Assembly (NCBI GenBank): GCA_937899645.1
Contig: CALCCD010000014.1
Span: 1-64,000, forward strand
DNA from: an uncultured cyanobacterium
GTDB lineage: Bacteria; Cyanobacteriota; Cyanobacteriia; Cyanobacteriales; Geitlerinemataceae
Direction of reading: 5' to 3'
DNA: 64,000 nucleotides
In this document: one piece after another, positions 53,951 through 63,170 of the stretch
Layout of the letters: every line of letters starts with the position of its first letter
How positions within the stretch are numbered: the first letter of the stretch is position 1
Notes under the pieces: model-generated
Seen by the model: the letters and a program-made list of their open reading frames with translations, nothing else
What the model was told of the DNA's origin: nothing
The model's database searches: none
Translations under genes and position numbers: made by a program

Positions 53951-54871
53951 CTACCGCCCGACGCCCACCGCCCACAGCCAACAGGGCAGCGTTACGAACG
54001 ACATCAGCGTCGAAACCGCCACGACCTGCCCCGTCCGCGCCCCGTCGCCGCCCAGCTCGCTCGCCATCACGAACGACGTGACCGCCGCAGGCATCGCGCA
54101 CTGCAATATCAACACCTGCCGATCGAGTCCCTCGATGCCCAGCAACGCGGCGATCGCCGTCGCCACCAGCCCGCCGATCGCTAGCCGCATCAGGCTCGCC
54201 CCGATCGTGTAGGTTGACAGCCGAATCGGATTCCGTGAAATCTGCGCGCCCAACATCAGCAGCGCCACCGGAATCGTCGCGTCTGCCAGCAGGTGCAAAC
54301 CACGATCGAGATCCAGCGGCAGTGACGCCCCCACCTCGCCCGTCGTCTGAACCGCGATCGCCCGCAAGCCTAGCCCCAACAACACCGCCCAAATCAACGG
54401 CAACCGCAGCGTCAGCCCCAGCGACGATCGCCAGCCGCCGCCCCGCAGCAGCGCTGGCCCCGTGCTAAACACCAGCACGCTTGACACCAGTAGTAGCGCC
54501 GTCGCGCGATCGAGCCCCGACTCCCCCAGCGCGAAAAAATTCACCGACAGCCCCATATTCCCCGTATTCGGAAACGCCGTCGTGGCGATCAGGCTCGTGC
54601 GGCTCGGCCTATCGAGCTTCATCGCCGTCCCGACCAGCCAACCGATCGCGCCGAGGATGAAATACGCCGACCCAAAGCCCCAAAATGCCGCCGCTGCGCT
54701 GTTGCCCGTCATCTCCGTCCGATACAGTACGTCGGCGATCAGCGCCGGAGACAGCACGTACAGCAGCAGCTTCGAGAGCGTCCGCAAATCGAGATCCAGC
54801 AGCCGCTCGACGATCGCGCCGATCGCGACGATGCAGGCGACGGGAACCACGGCAGAGAGCAACACGACCAT
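53951..54871 (-). CDS. AEC-family (auxin efflux carrier-like) permease
   Basis: About 306 residues with ten predicted spans (VVLLSAVVPVACIVAIGAIVERLL, LSKLLLYVLSPALIADVLY, SLIATTAFPNTGNMGLSVNFFALG, LHLLADATIPVALLMLGAQISRN, VLILQCAMPAAVTSFVMASELGGD). The FPNTGNMG and PAAV helix-breaking motifs mark the AEC/BASS-like fold. Relatives export or import dicarboxylates or other organic acids; the substrate is unknown. GTG at 54895 is possible, but the ATG at 54871 starts at the first span. Confidence 0.88.
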   Translation of the reverse strand: MVVLLSAVVPVACIVAIGAIVERLLDLDLRTLSKLLLYVLSPALIADVLYRTEMTGNSAAAAFWGFGSAYFILGAIGWLVGTAMKLDRPSRTSLIATTAFPNTGNMGLSVNFFALGESGLDRATALLLVSSVLVFSTGPALLRGGGWRSSLGLTLRLPLIWAVLLGLGLRAIAVQTTGEVGASLPLDLDRGLHLLADATIPVALLMLGAQISRNPIRLSTYTIGASLMRLAIGGLVATAIAALLGIEGLDRQVLILQCAMPAAVTSFVMASELGGDGARTGQVVAVSTLMSFVTLPCWLWAVGVGR

Positions 54872-55129
54872 TGGATAGCGACCCCGCGACGACACAGCCA
54901 GACAAAGGACGCGCTCACTCTAGCGCTGATTCATGCCGATGCTGTGGATTTTGGGGCGGGACGCGGGTGCGATAGTCTTGAGAGCGAAATTTTCGCAGAT
55001 CGCCGCAAGAGCCGACGCATCGCGAACCTTCGCAAACTTTCGCGATCGATCCCGATAAATTTAGGGACGCGCCGAAGTAGGCAAGTACGATCGATCGGGA
55101 CTGCACCGTCGCGGCTTCCTAGTGGCTCC

Positions 55130-55930
55130 GTGCCCGCGCAAACCTCTCTGACCTTCACCCAAGAAACCGTGGATATTAGCAAGCTGATTACGATCGACGA
55201 CGAAGGCATCTCGCTACAGCAGGCGATTCGCTACCTGCACGGTGCGGGCGAGCTGCCCCGCTTCATGCAAAAAATCCTTTACCAGCACGTTCTCCAGGGC
55301 GAAATTTCCCAAAGAGGCGACAGTCTGAAGGTAGACGACCAGACGATCGAAAAGGCGATCGCCCAGTTCCTGACGCAGCAAAAGCTTACCGACCCGACCG
55401 CCTTTGACAAGTGGCTGCAAACCCAGGGCATCAACTACGACATGTTCCGCCAGCGCATCGAAAACTCGATCGCCCTGCAAAAGCTCAAAGCCGAGCTGAC
55501 GAGCGACCAGGTGAAGGAGTACTTCGAGCAAAACCGCGAGCTGCTCGACGTGGTCGTCCTGTCGCGCATCGTCGTCGAAGACCGCGAGCTGGCCGACTCG
55601 ATCTACGGCCAAGTCGAGAGCTTCGCCAAAAACTTCGGTGACGTGGCGCGCGAGCACTCGGTCACCCAAGATAAATCCTTCGGCGGCATGATGGGCGCGC
55701 TGCAAGTCGGCCAGCTACCCGAGAACACCCGCGACAGCGTCAAGGGCAAGCAGGAAGGCGACCTAATCGGTCCCCTGCCCGTCGATGGCCGCTTCGCAAT
55801 TCTGCGCGTCGAGAAATACACCGAAGCCCAACTGCAAGGCCAGCTTCTGGTGCAGCTCCAAGAGCGCTTCTTCGAGCAGTGGATCCAAGCCAAGCTCAAA
55901 GACAAGCAAATCAAACTAAACCTCGAATAG
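55130..55930 (+). CDS. Parvulin-type (PpiC) peptidyl-prolyl isomerase / foldase
   Basis: About 266 residues. The first half is a SurA-like helical domain (LQQAIRYLHGAGELPRFMQKILYQHVLQGEI, DQTIEKAIAQFLTQQKLTD, FDKWLQTQGINYDMFRQRIENSIALQKLKAELTSDQVKEYFEQNRELLDVV). The second half resembles a PpiC domain (FGDVAREHSVTQDKSFGGMMGALQVGQLPE, GDLIGPLPVDGRFAILRVEKY). Cytosolic cyanobacterial foldases of this type lack a signal peptide, as here. No ATG fits; GTG at 55130 or 55169 are the candidates. The frame is open to 54944, but that region is not family-like. Confidence 0.78.
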   Translation: MPAQTSLTFTQETVDISKLITIDDEGISLQQAIRYLHGAGELPRFMQKILYQHVLQGEISQRGDSLKVDDQTIEKAIAQFLTQQKLTDPTAFDKWLQTQGINYDMFRQRIENSIALQKLKAELTSDQVKEYFEQNRELLDVVVLSRIVVEDRELADSIYGQVESFAKNFGDVAREHSVTQDKSFGGMMGALQVGQLPENTRDSVKGKQEGDLIGPLPVDGRFAILRVEKYTEAQLQGQLLVQLQERFFEQWIQAKLKDKQIKLNLE

Positions 55931-55980
55931 GGTCTCCGCGACCCGAGGTTAATGCAGATAAATCCCGCGCCCAAGCGCAA

Positions 55981-56514
55981 TCGACCGCGTGGTTTACGCC
56001 CGACGAAAGTCATCCCCGCATCTGGATGGCATTTGGCGCGAGCGCGGAAATCTGGGGGCGGGATCTCGTTGATGATGTCCGGTGCGATCTGGCGGAGATT
56101 GCCAATACGAGCGCCCAATACGAGCCGGTGACGATGTTGGTGCGCGATCGCGATAACGGCTGGGGCGAAAAGCAGGACTACGATCGCGATGCCGAGATCG
56201 CCCGCTTCGTCGCGGAGCAGGCCGAGGTGGCGCGGCTGACGACCGAACTGATATTGGAAGGCGGCTGCATCGAAGTGGATGGTGACGGCACGGCGATTAT
56301 TACCGAGAGCTGCACGCTCAACGACAACCGCATCGGCTTTTACGTGTGCAACGACGCCGTGCTGCTCCAAGAGTTTGGCGATGCGGATGCGGATGCCAAG
56401 GCCAAGCTGGAGTCGCTGTTCCCCGATCGCGCGATCGAGCAACTGGCAGTGGACGCGATCGCGGCAGGCGGTGACAGTATCCATTGCACGACTCAGCAAA
56501 AGCCCCGTGTCTGA
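55981..56514 (+). pseudogene. Internally deleted agmatine deiminase / peptidylarginine deiminase-like gene
   Basis: The frame keeps blocks of the agmatine-deiminase family in the right order but is far too short (about 178 codons instead of some 350). Present: STAWFTPDESHPRIWMAFGASAEIWG and YEPVTMLVR (N-terminus), NGWGEKQDYDRDAEIARFVAEQAEV, LILEGGCIEVDGDGTAIITESCTLNDNR, then directly FYVCNDAVLLQEFGDADADAKAKLESLFP and SIHCTTQQKP with the nucleophile Cys. Missing are the WMRD-type block after YEPVTMLVR, and the long stretch after LNDNR that holds the catalytic His (DGHTDFYARF type). Deletions left the frame intact. No good start is visible; the open frame runs back into ppiC. It is probably a relic; a small expressed protein is not excluded. 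Confidence 0.8.
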
Positions 56515-56606
56515 CGCTTGGCACAGCGATTGAATTCGGTGAGGCACACAACATCTAAGATCGAACCGGCAATTTATCAGCGTGCACCTTTCAGGAAGTA
56601 CAGTCC

Positions 56607-57242
56607 ATGACCTCCCGAATTCTTCACCCCGGTCAGCCCAAGACGTTCAGCCAGTACTTCGAGCTTCCCTTCCCACTAGCGGAAATCCTTCTGGAGTTTG
56701 ACTGTACGCTTCAGCGTCAACCGATCGACTTGCCGCAACATGCTTATCCTCACGATATCGAGCCTCTCGAGCGTCAACTGCGGCGCAATCGCGATCGCAT
56801 CGAGCTAATCAACGAAACGGCTCGCCGCGAGGCGCTGATCGCGCCGATTTTGTTTGAGGTGGCGGAGGTTGCCGATCGCCGGATTTATGTCGAGTATGCG
56901 ATCGATGTGGGAGAGCATTTGCGTGGCGTGTTGGACTATTACATTGCCAGCCCTCAGCCGCGTGACCCGAGTTATAACTTGGCGATTATTGAGGCGAAGC
57001 AGTCAGACCTGGCGCGTGGGTTTACACAGTTGGCGATTGAGTTGATTGCGCTCGATCGGTGGACGAAGTCGGAGGCGCCGTTTTTGTATGGGATTGTGAC
57101 GACGGGGGAGGATTGGCAGTTTGGAGTTTTCGATCGGCAGGGGCTGGTTGTGACGCAAGATCCGAGACGTTTCAGTATTCCTGAAGATCTACAAACTTTG
57201 CTGGAAATCATGCTTGGTGTGACACAAAGAGATGCTCTGTGA
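56607..57242 (+). CDS. Conserved protein with PD-(D/E)XK nuclease-like core
   Basis: 211 residues. HLRGVLDYYIASPQPRDPSYNLAIIEAKQSDLARGFTQLAIELIALD has the spacing of a PD-(D/E)XK core: Asp110, then Glu129-Ala-Lys131, followed by the helix with Gln. GIVTTGEDWQFGVFDRQG resembles the next strands. Solo proteins of this kind are frequent in cyanobacteria and are sometimes annotated as restriction-endonuclease-like; the real role is unknown. The ATG at 56607 follows AGGAAG at moderate distance. Gene composition, including a HIP1 site, matches the host. It faces the imported-looking gene at 57258. Confidence 0.7.
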   Translation: MTSRILHPGQPKTFSQYFELPFPLAEILLEFDCTLQRQPIDLPQHAYPHDIEPLERQLRRNRDRIELINETARREALIAPILFEVAEVADRRIYVEYAIDVGEHLRGVLDYYIASPQPRDPSYNLAIIEAKQSDLARGFTQLAIELIALDRWTKSEAPFLYGIVTTGEDWQFGVFDRQGLVVTQDPRRFSIPEDLQTLLEIMLGVTQRDAL

Positions 57243-57257
57243 ATTCCATACAAAAAG

Positions 57258-58499
57258 CTATCGGATTTTTTCAAGCTCATATTGCAGGAATACAAGCTTC
57301 TCACCAGCATCAGCCACACAACGGCTAGACAGTCGGATACGAGATCTTTCGTCCCACTTCTGCAATCCTGTCTCAGAGAAATATATCGTCACGTTGTGCA
57401 GCAAAGCGATGATTTCAGTGAATCGCTCATGAAACTCCTGGCATTCAATAGGATGACGTCCTATTGAACGAAGCTCTTCATATATTTTGTCTAATCTTTG
57501 CAGTTTAGGTCTTTGATCGTCAAGAAATGAGATTTCGTCAACTGCACATCTAGACAAATCCTCCAGCCCACTTTGAAGGGAAGTCTGTATGTCGATGAAT
57601 TCATCGGCCAGTGGCAAAGAAATCTCCAAATATTCTTCCTTCAGAAGGACACTCTCAGAAAGCATGACAGAATTTTCTCGATAATTCTCATTCCAGTCGA
57701 TAACTATCCCACCACCAGCGTCATCCCCCGAGAAAACTTGAGGAGCAAATTGTGGATCGATATCCTCAGACAACCATGCACTTCTACAAAAATGGTTGCG
57801 TTGCCGTCGATCTTCTTCATTCAGATAAATGAATGTCCAGACAACATGAGTCTTTGAGTCTCCCCATCTCTCCCTACCAAGAGAGTTTCGATAATATTTT
57901 CGCTGCTTTCCTTCTTCCGTTACTCGACGGACTATGTGTGAGATCTCAAACTCAGTCATTGAGAGTTTTAAGACAATCTCAAAAGAATACCTTTTGGCGG
58001 CGTTATGGCTTACATCTTCGGTCTTTAAAATTGTGTAGCTTCCTGTGGGAATTACGGGTATTGAGATCTTCTTAAATCTTTCCGAAAAATTCAAATCAAT
58101 TCGGTTTGAGTAGGGGATTTGCAGTTTGTACCCTACTCCTGTGCATTCAATGGTATCTGAATTTGCTACCTCCCAGTAGACAACTCGTCTTTGGATATCA
58201 CATAGGCAAATAACAACGGGTAAAGAGTGATGCTGCCAATACTCAAAGTGTCCTCGATCTAATCTGAATACATACCCACTCCCGTTGCTTTCCGTAAAGT
58301 AGCTGGCCCCGGACTTGACCTGTAAAGCTAGCAGCTTCCCGGTGGCCTCTTCTTGTTCGATTAGTTCGACGTAAGCATCAATCCCAAAATCACTGTCAGG
58401 AGTAGACGACTCTAGGAAGGCAAAGTTGAGAGATTCTAGTTGCTCTCCAGCAATCAGCACGCCTCGTCGTCCAGTTTTTCTCGAATTTCCTGCTTTCAT
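57258..58499 (-). CDS. DUF4365-like PD-(D/E)XK domain protein, AT-rich
   Basis: 413 residues. The N-terminal ~150 residues match the DUF4365 pattern: GEQLESLNFAFLESSTPDSDFGIDAYVEL, LLALQVKSGASYF, YWQHHSLPVVICLCDIQRRVVYWEV. Asp37/Asp41 and Gln60-Val-Lys62 would be the nuclease-like active site. The C-terminal ~260 residues are helical and unlike anything I know. The DNA is visibly AT-richer than its neighbours, codons end more often in A or T, and the gene lacks HIP1, so horizontal acquisition is likely. Its start lies 10 bases downstream of the rarA stop codon. A role in defence against foreign DNA is conjecture. Confidence 0.75.
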   Translation of the reverse strand: MKAGNSRKTGRRGVLIAGEQLESLNFAFLESSTPDSDFGIDAYVELIEQEEATGKLLALQVKSGASYFTESNGSGYVFRLDRGHFEYWQHHSLPVVICLCDIQRRVVYWEVANSDTIECTGVGYKLQIPYSNRIDLNFSERFKKISIPVIPTGSYTILKTEDVSHNAAKRYSFEIVLKLSMTEFEISHIVRRVTEEGKQRKYYRNSLGRERWGDSKTHVVWTFIYLNEEDRRQRNHFCRSAWLSEDIDPQFAPQVFSGDDAGGGIVIDWNENYRENSVMLSESVLLKEEYLEISLPLADEFIDIQTSLQSGLEDLSRCAVDEISFLDDQRPKLQRLDKIYEELRSIGRHPIECQEFHERFTEIIALLHNVTIYFSETGLQKWDERSRIRLSSRCVADAGEKLVFLQYELEKIR

Positions 58500-58509
58500 A
58501 TTTTGAACC

Positions 58510-59823
58510 TCACAAGCTTGAGTTTCTCTTCGATCTTAACTTCATCCAATACGCCAACCGCTTCTCAATCTCCCGCTCGAAACCCCGACGCACGGGCGAA
58601 TAAAACGACACTCGTCCCATCTCCTCCGGGAAATAGTTCTGCCCCGAAAAACTCTCCGGCGTATCCGGGTCGTAGATGTACCCCGCACCGTAGCCCTCCT
58701 GCTTCATTAGCTTCGTCGGCGCGTTCAAAATGCACTTCGGCGGCATCAGCGATCCTGTCGCCTTCGCTTGCTTGCGCGCCTGCTTGTAGGCTGCGTAAAC
58801 CGAGATCGATTTCGGTGCGGTTGCTAGGTACACCAACGCCTGAGCCAGCGCTAGTTCTCCCTCCGGGCTGCCCAGACGATCGTAGGCTTCCCAAGCCGCG
58901 ATGCACTGCGGTAGCGCCTGCGGGTCGGCGAGGCCGATATCTTCCGAGGCCATGCGAACGATGCGCCGTGCCAGGAATCGCGGATCTTCACCCCCTTCCA
59001 ACATTCGGCAGAACCAGTAAAGCGCGGCGTCGGGGTCGCTGCCGCGTACGGATTTGTGCAGCGCCGAAATCAGGTTGTAGTGGCCATCGTCTTTACGATC
59101 GTAAATCGCCACTCGTCGCTGCACGATCGCCATCAAACCATCGGCGTCCAGCGTCTCGGGTTGCGCCAAAACCCGCTCGACCATCGACAGCGCGTAGCGC
59201 CCGTCCCCATCTGCCAGCGTCTTGAGAATCTCGCGAGCCTGGGCGGTGAGCGGCAGCGTTTTTCCTTCGGCAGCTTCCGCCCGTTGCAGCAGCATTTCGA
59301 TCGCGTCCTCGCTCAGCCGCTTCAATACCAATACCTGGCAACGAGACAGTAGCGCCGCGTTTAGCTCGAACGACGGGTTTTCGGTCGTGGCTCCGACGAG
59401 CACGATCGTCCCGTCTTCGAGGACGGGTAAAAATGCATCCTGCTGGGACTTCATAAACCGGTGGATCTCGTCCACGAACAGCAGCGTTTGCCCGCCAGTG
59501 CGGCGTCGATCGCGCGCCGCCTGAAACACCGCTTTCAGGTCTTTCACTCCGGCGAAAATCGCCGAAAGCTGCTCGAAGTGCAGCCCGGATTGTTCTGCGA
59601 CGATGCGGGCGAGCGTGGTTTTGCCACAGCCGGGAGGCCCCCAGAGGATCGTTGAAGCGAGCTTGCTGCTGGCGACCATGCGCTGGAGCGGCATCCCCGT
59701 GGCGGTGAGATGTTCCTGCCCGGCGACCTCTGACAGTGCAACGGGGCGCAGGCGATCGGGCAGCGGACGCGATGCTGCATCGTCTACCGGAGTGTTGTCG
59801 AATTCGGGGAACAAGCTCGCCAT
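58510..59823 (-). CDS. rarA: Replication-associated recombination protein RarA (MgsA, AAA+ ATPase)
   Basis: 437 residues. PLPDRLRPVALSEVAGQEHL, Walker A ILWGPPGCGKTTLARIVAEQSG (62-69), FVDEIHRFMKSQQDAFLPVLEDGTIVLVGATTENPSFELNAALLSRCQVL (Walker B and sensor 1) and the C-terminal SALHKSVRGSDPDAALYWFCRMLEGGEDPRFLARRIVRMASEDIGLADP form the RarA/WRNIP1 signature. It acts at stalled replication forks. The end (KRLAYWMKLRSKRNSSL) is basic. It starts 16 bases downstream of the RND pump gene and may share its transcript. Confidence 0.96.
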   Translation of the reverse strand: MASLFPEFDNTPVDDAASRPLPDRLRPVALSEVAGQEHLTATGMPLQRMVASSKLASTILWGPPGCGKTTLARIVAEQSGLHFEQLSAIFAGVKDLKAVFQAARDRRRTGGQTLLFVDEIHRFMKSQQDAFLPVLEDGTIVLVGATTENPSFELNAALLSRCQVLVLKRLSEDAIEMLLQRAEAAEGKTLPLTAQAREILKTLADGDGRYALSMVERVLAQPETLDADGLMAIVQRRVAIYDRKDDGHYNLISALHKSVRGSDPDAALYWFCRMLEGGEDPRFLARRIVRMASEDIGLADPQALPQCIAAWEAYDRLGSPEGELALAQALVYLATAPKSISVYAAYKQARKQAKATGSLMPPKCILNAPTKLMKQEGYGAGYIYDPDTPESFSGQNYFPEEMGRVSFYSPVRRGFEREIEKRLAYWMKLRSKRNSSL

Positions 59824-59839
59824 GAATGCCTCGATCTCG

Positions 59840-62800
59840 CTATGCGTCTGCTGCCGGTCGGTTTGGCGTCAACTGTAGGTATAAACCGGGCACGACCAGC
59901 AGCGCGATAACCGTCGCCGCGATTAGCCCGAAGACGATCGCCATACACAGCGGGAACCAGCGCGGACTGCTGAAGGCCAGCGGAACCAAGCCCACGACGG
60001 TCGTGATCGAGGTGGTCAAAATCGGGCGCAGGCGCTCGCTGGCTCCGTGGGCGGCGGCTTCGCGGACGCTCATGCCCTGGCGGCGTAGTTCGTTCATGGT
60101 TTCGACGATGACGATCGCGTCGTTCACCACGATGCCGGTTAGCGCGATGATGCCGATCGCGGCGGGGAACGAGAACGGCAGACCGAGGATGAAAAAGCCG
60201 GTGAACGTGCCGATCAGTGCGAACGGGATGGTCAAGATGATGATAATCGGCTGAGTGTAGGAGCCGAACTGCAACACCAACACCGCGAACACCAGGAAGA
60301 TCGCCACCACCAGCATTTGCCCCGCCGAGCCGAAGGTTTCGCTGCTGGTGTCGGAGTCGCCGCCGAAACGGTAGCTGTAACCTTCCGGCCATGCTGCGCC
60401 TGCAGTTTCGCTGTCGCCTGCCTGGATGGCGTCGAGTTTCGGCGCGAGCGCGGCGAGGATATCGCCGTCGAAGTAGCCTGACTCGGGGACGACTTTGGCG
60501 AGAACGGTGACGCTGCGTTTGGTGTCGCGGTGGGTAATCGAGAGTGGTACGGCGTCTTCGACGGGCTCGAGGAGCGCGTCGCTGGGCAGAACTTCGCCGC
60601 TGGGAGTCACGAAGCGGATCGTGGCGAATTCATCCATGCGCGAGGGGCCGCCGATCGCGCCTTCCTGCGAAGGCCAGCGGGTGCTGAGGCGAATTTCGAG
60701 GTCTTCTTCGCCGCTGCCGATCGGGAAGTCGCCGACTTTGTTATCGATCGTCAAGAACCGCCCCTGGTCGGCCAGGTCGCTTTGATCCATACCGTAGAAG
60801 TCCAGAGCTTCGCGCTTGGGTACGAGTTTGTAGTCGCTGCGGAGGTTGCCGAGGTCGTCGCGTACGTCGATCGTGCCGGGGATTTCCCGTAGCGCTTGCT
60901 GAACCTGGCTGGAGATGCGGCGCAGCTCGGCGAGATCGTCGCCGTATAGCTCCACCTGAATGGGGTCGTCGCTGCCGCCCGCGCGGGCGAACTGTACCGC
61001 CAGCACCGCGCCGGGGTAGTCGCGAATCACGGACTCATCGAGGGTTTTTCGTAGATCTTTGACGTATTGATATGAGGCACGAGCGCGATCGCCGCGATCG
61101 ACCAAAATCGCCGACAGTCCGACGAAGTAGTCTGCATTTCCCGGCTTCAGCTCGCTCGACGATACCAGCGTGCTGCGCTGCCCGACGAGTTTGATGACGC
61201 CTTTGAAGATGCGATCGCCACCGTCATCGGAATAGTCCCGGAGAAGATCGCCCAGGCGATCGGCCACTTCCTGAGAGCGATCGAGCGTAGCCGACGGCGG
61301 CAGCTCGACATTGATGCTGAACTTTACGTCGTCGTCGTCCGGAAACAGCGTGCCGGATAGTTGCGCGAACAAGATCGCCGCGCATACGAACGCGCCGATC
61401 GTTCCCAGCGTCCAAAGCCGCGCCACGGCGCGACTGCGAACCGTAAACTTCAGGCTCCAGTTAGCGAACTTCTCCGAAGCGACTTCGGTGATTTCGTCCA
61501 CCCGGGTTTTCGAGTTGGCTTTGCCGACGCTGCCACCGAGGAAAAACTTCGAGAGCGGTACGACCGCCAGCAGTGCCAGGGCGTAGCTCATCACCAGGCA
61601 GGTGATGGCGCTAATCGGAATCAGGCGGATGAATTTGCCCATCGTCCCGGCGATCGCCATCAGTGGAGCCATCGCCAAAATCGTCGTGAGCTGTCCGGCG
61701 AATGCGGGCGCGGCGTAGGTGCGAACGGTGTCGATCGCGGCCTGTGCAAAAGTCTTGCCCCGTACGAAAATCCCGTCGTGCAGCCCCTCTAGCATCAAGA
61801 TGAACACGTCTACCAGCAGCCCGAGGGACAGGATCATCCCGACCATTACCATCGAGTTGAGCGTATAGCCCAGCATCCAAAGGACGAACAGCGCCCCACC
61901 GAAGGTCAGCGGAATCGCCAAGCCCGCCACTAGTGCCTCGCGCCAGGTCAGCGCCACGAACAGCACCACAAACACGCACAGCGACGCCTGTAAAACGTTG
62001 CTACCCAGGTCGGACACTTCGTCGCGGATGTCATCAGCGTTGTTGTTGACGATGCGGTAGTCCATACCGTGCGGCCAGATCTGCGGGTCGCTGCGAGCCT
62101 CCTCCATTGCCGCCAGGACGCCGTCCACCACCTGAATCGTGTCGCTGCCCGCTACCTTGACGATGTTGAGGTCGATCGTCGGGGTGAACTCGCCGCCTTC
62201 CCAGCTCAGGAACGATCGCTTCTTCTCCCGCTCCAGACCGCGATAGACCTCCGCCACCTCCGAAAGACGCACGACGCGATTTTCATCCAGCCGCGCCACC
62301 GGCACGTTTTCGAGATCCGTCAGCGATCGAAACCGCCCGTACAGCCGCACCTGCGCGCCGATCTCGTCATCGCGCACGAGATCCCAGGATTTATCGGAGT
62401 TGTAGCCCTTGATGGCATTACTCACCTGCGTCGCCGACACCCCCAGCGAAGTCAGACGGCTGGGCAACATCTGCACGTGAATCACCTCCTCGCGCTGCCC
62501 ACCGAGGTTCACCTCCCGCACGCTCGGTACGGACTCCAGCCGCTCCTGCAAGTCCTCCGCCACCTGGCTCAGCAGCGCCACGTCTAAGTTATCCCCCGTC
62601 AGCGCCAGCGTCAGAACGGGTGCGTCCTGCTGCGAAACCTGCTCGAAGTCAGGTTTTTCGCGCCCCGAACTTTCCGGCGGCAACTCCGTTTCGGCGTCGT
62701 CTACCTTGCCGCGCAGCTCCTGGATCGACTCGGCGACGGGCGCTTCGGCTTTGAAGGCGATGTTAATCAGCGAGAAGGAGTTAAATGTAGCGCTGGTGAA

Positions 62801-63130
62801 ATCGTCGAGTCCCTGGAGGCTTTTGATTTCGGTTTCGAGCTTGTCGGTGACTTGGTTCTCGATCGTTTCGGCATCTGTCCCACCCCACTGTGTTGAGATC
62901 GAAGCGCGGGCGATGCGGATGTCGGGGTCGCCTTCTTTGACCATGGAGACATAGGCCATTAGCCCGCCCATCACCAGCATGACGCTGAGCAAGATGGCGA
63001 AAATCTGCTGGGTAAAGAAAAACTCCATCCAGGCGGGCGGGCTGTTTTGCTGCTCCTGCTCTACGGCTTGGTGGGCTTCTTCGGTTGCAGCTAGCGGCAG
63101 CTCGGACGAGGCGCGATCGTCGGTTTGCAT
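59840..63130 (-). CDS. RND-family efflux transporter permease
   Basis: 1096 residues, full AcrB/HAE1-type length with a ~40-residue acidic extension before the first span (FFFTQQIFAILLSVMLVMGGLMAYVSM). Two large periplasmic loops and twelve spans are visible. The TM4 segment reads MVGMILSLGLLVDVFILMLEGLHDG: the usual two adjacent acidic residues (VDD) are VDV here, so proton relay may differ. TM10 has GIIALTGIVVNDAIVIVETMNELRRQG with Asn-Asp. No membrane-fusion protein or outer-membrane factor gene is adjacent, although the gene before it in the transcript encodes an exported protein. Substrate unknown. Confidence 0.92.
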   Translation of the reverse strand: MQTDDRASSELPLAATEEAHQAVEQEQQNSPPAWMEFFFTQQIFAILLSVMLVMGGLMAYVSMVKEGDPDIRIARASISTQWGGTDAETIENQVTDKLETEIKSLQGLDDFTSATFNSFSLINIAFKAEAPVAESIQELRGKVDDAETELPPESSGREKPDFEQVSQQDAPVLTLALTGDNLDVALLSQVAEDLQERLESVPSVREVNLGGQREEVIHVQMLPSRLTSLGVSATQVSNAIKGYNSDKSWDLVRDDEIGAQVRLYGRFRSLTDLENVPVARLDENRVVRLSEVAEVYRGLEREKKRSFLSWEGGEFTPTIDLNIVKVAGSDTIQVVDGVLAAMEEARSDPQIWPHGMDYRIVNNNADDIRDEVSDLGSNVLQASLCVFVVLFVALTWREALVAGLAIPLTFGGALFVLWMLGYTLNSMVMVGMILSLGLLVDVFILMLEGLHDGIFVRGKTFAQAAIDTVRTYAAPAFAGQLTTILAMAPLMAIAGTMGKFIRLIPISAITCLVMSYALALLAVVPLSKFFLGGSVGKANSKTRVDEITEVASEKFANWSLKFTVRSRAVARLWTLGTIGAFVCAAILFAQLSGTLFPDDDDVKFSINVELPPSATLDRSQEVADRLGDLLRDYSDDGGDRIFKGVIKLVGQRSTLVSSSELKPGNADYFVGLSAILVDRGDRARASYQYVKDLRKTLDESVIRDYPGAVLAVQFARAGGSDDPIQVELYGDDLAELRRISSQVQQALREIPGTIDVRDDLGNLRSDYKLVPKREALDFYGMDQSDLADQGRFLTIDNKVGDFPIGSGEEDLEIRLSTRWPSQEGAIGGPSRMDEFATIRFVTPSGEVLPSDALLEPVEDAVPLSITHRDTKRSVTVLAKVVPESGYFDGDILAALAPKLDAIQAGDSETAGAAWPEGYSYRFGGDSDTSSETFGSAGQMLVVAIFLVFAVLVLQFGSYTQPIIIILTIPFALIGTFTGFFILGLPFSFPAAIGIIALTGIVVNDAIVIVETMNELRRQGMSVREAAAHGASERLRPILTTSITTVVGLVPLAFSSPRWFPLCMAIVFGLIAATVIALLVVPGLYLQLTPNRPAADA

Positions 63131-63170
63131 GGCGTTAGGTCGGCTTCAAGACAGTGCGGGCTCCGGGATG

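Noticed and set aside
56607-58499. Two-gene restriction-modification system
   Set aside because: No methyltransferase or specificity subunit is present, the genes are convergent and they differ in composition, so they are not one operon.
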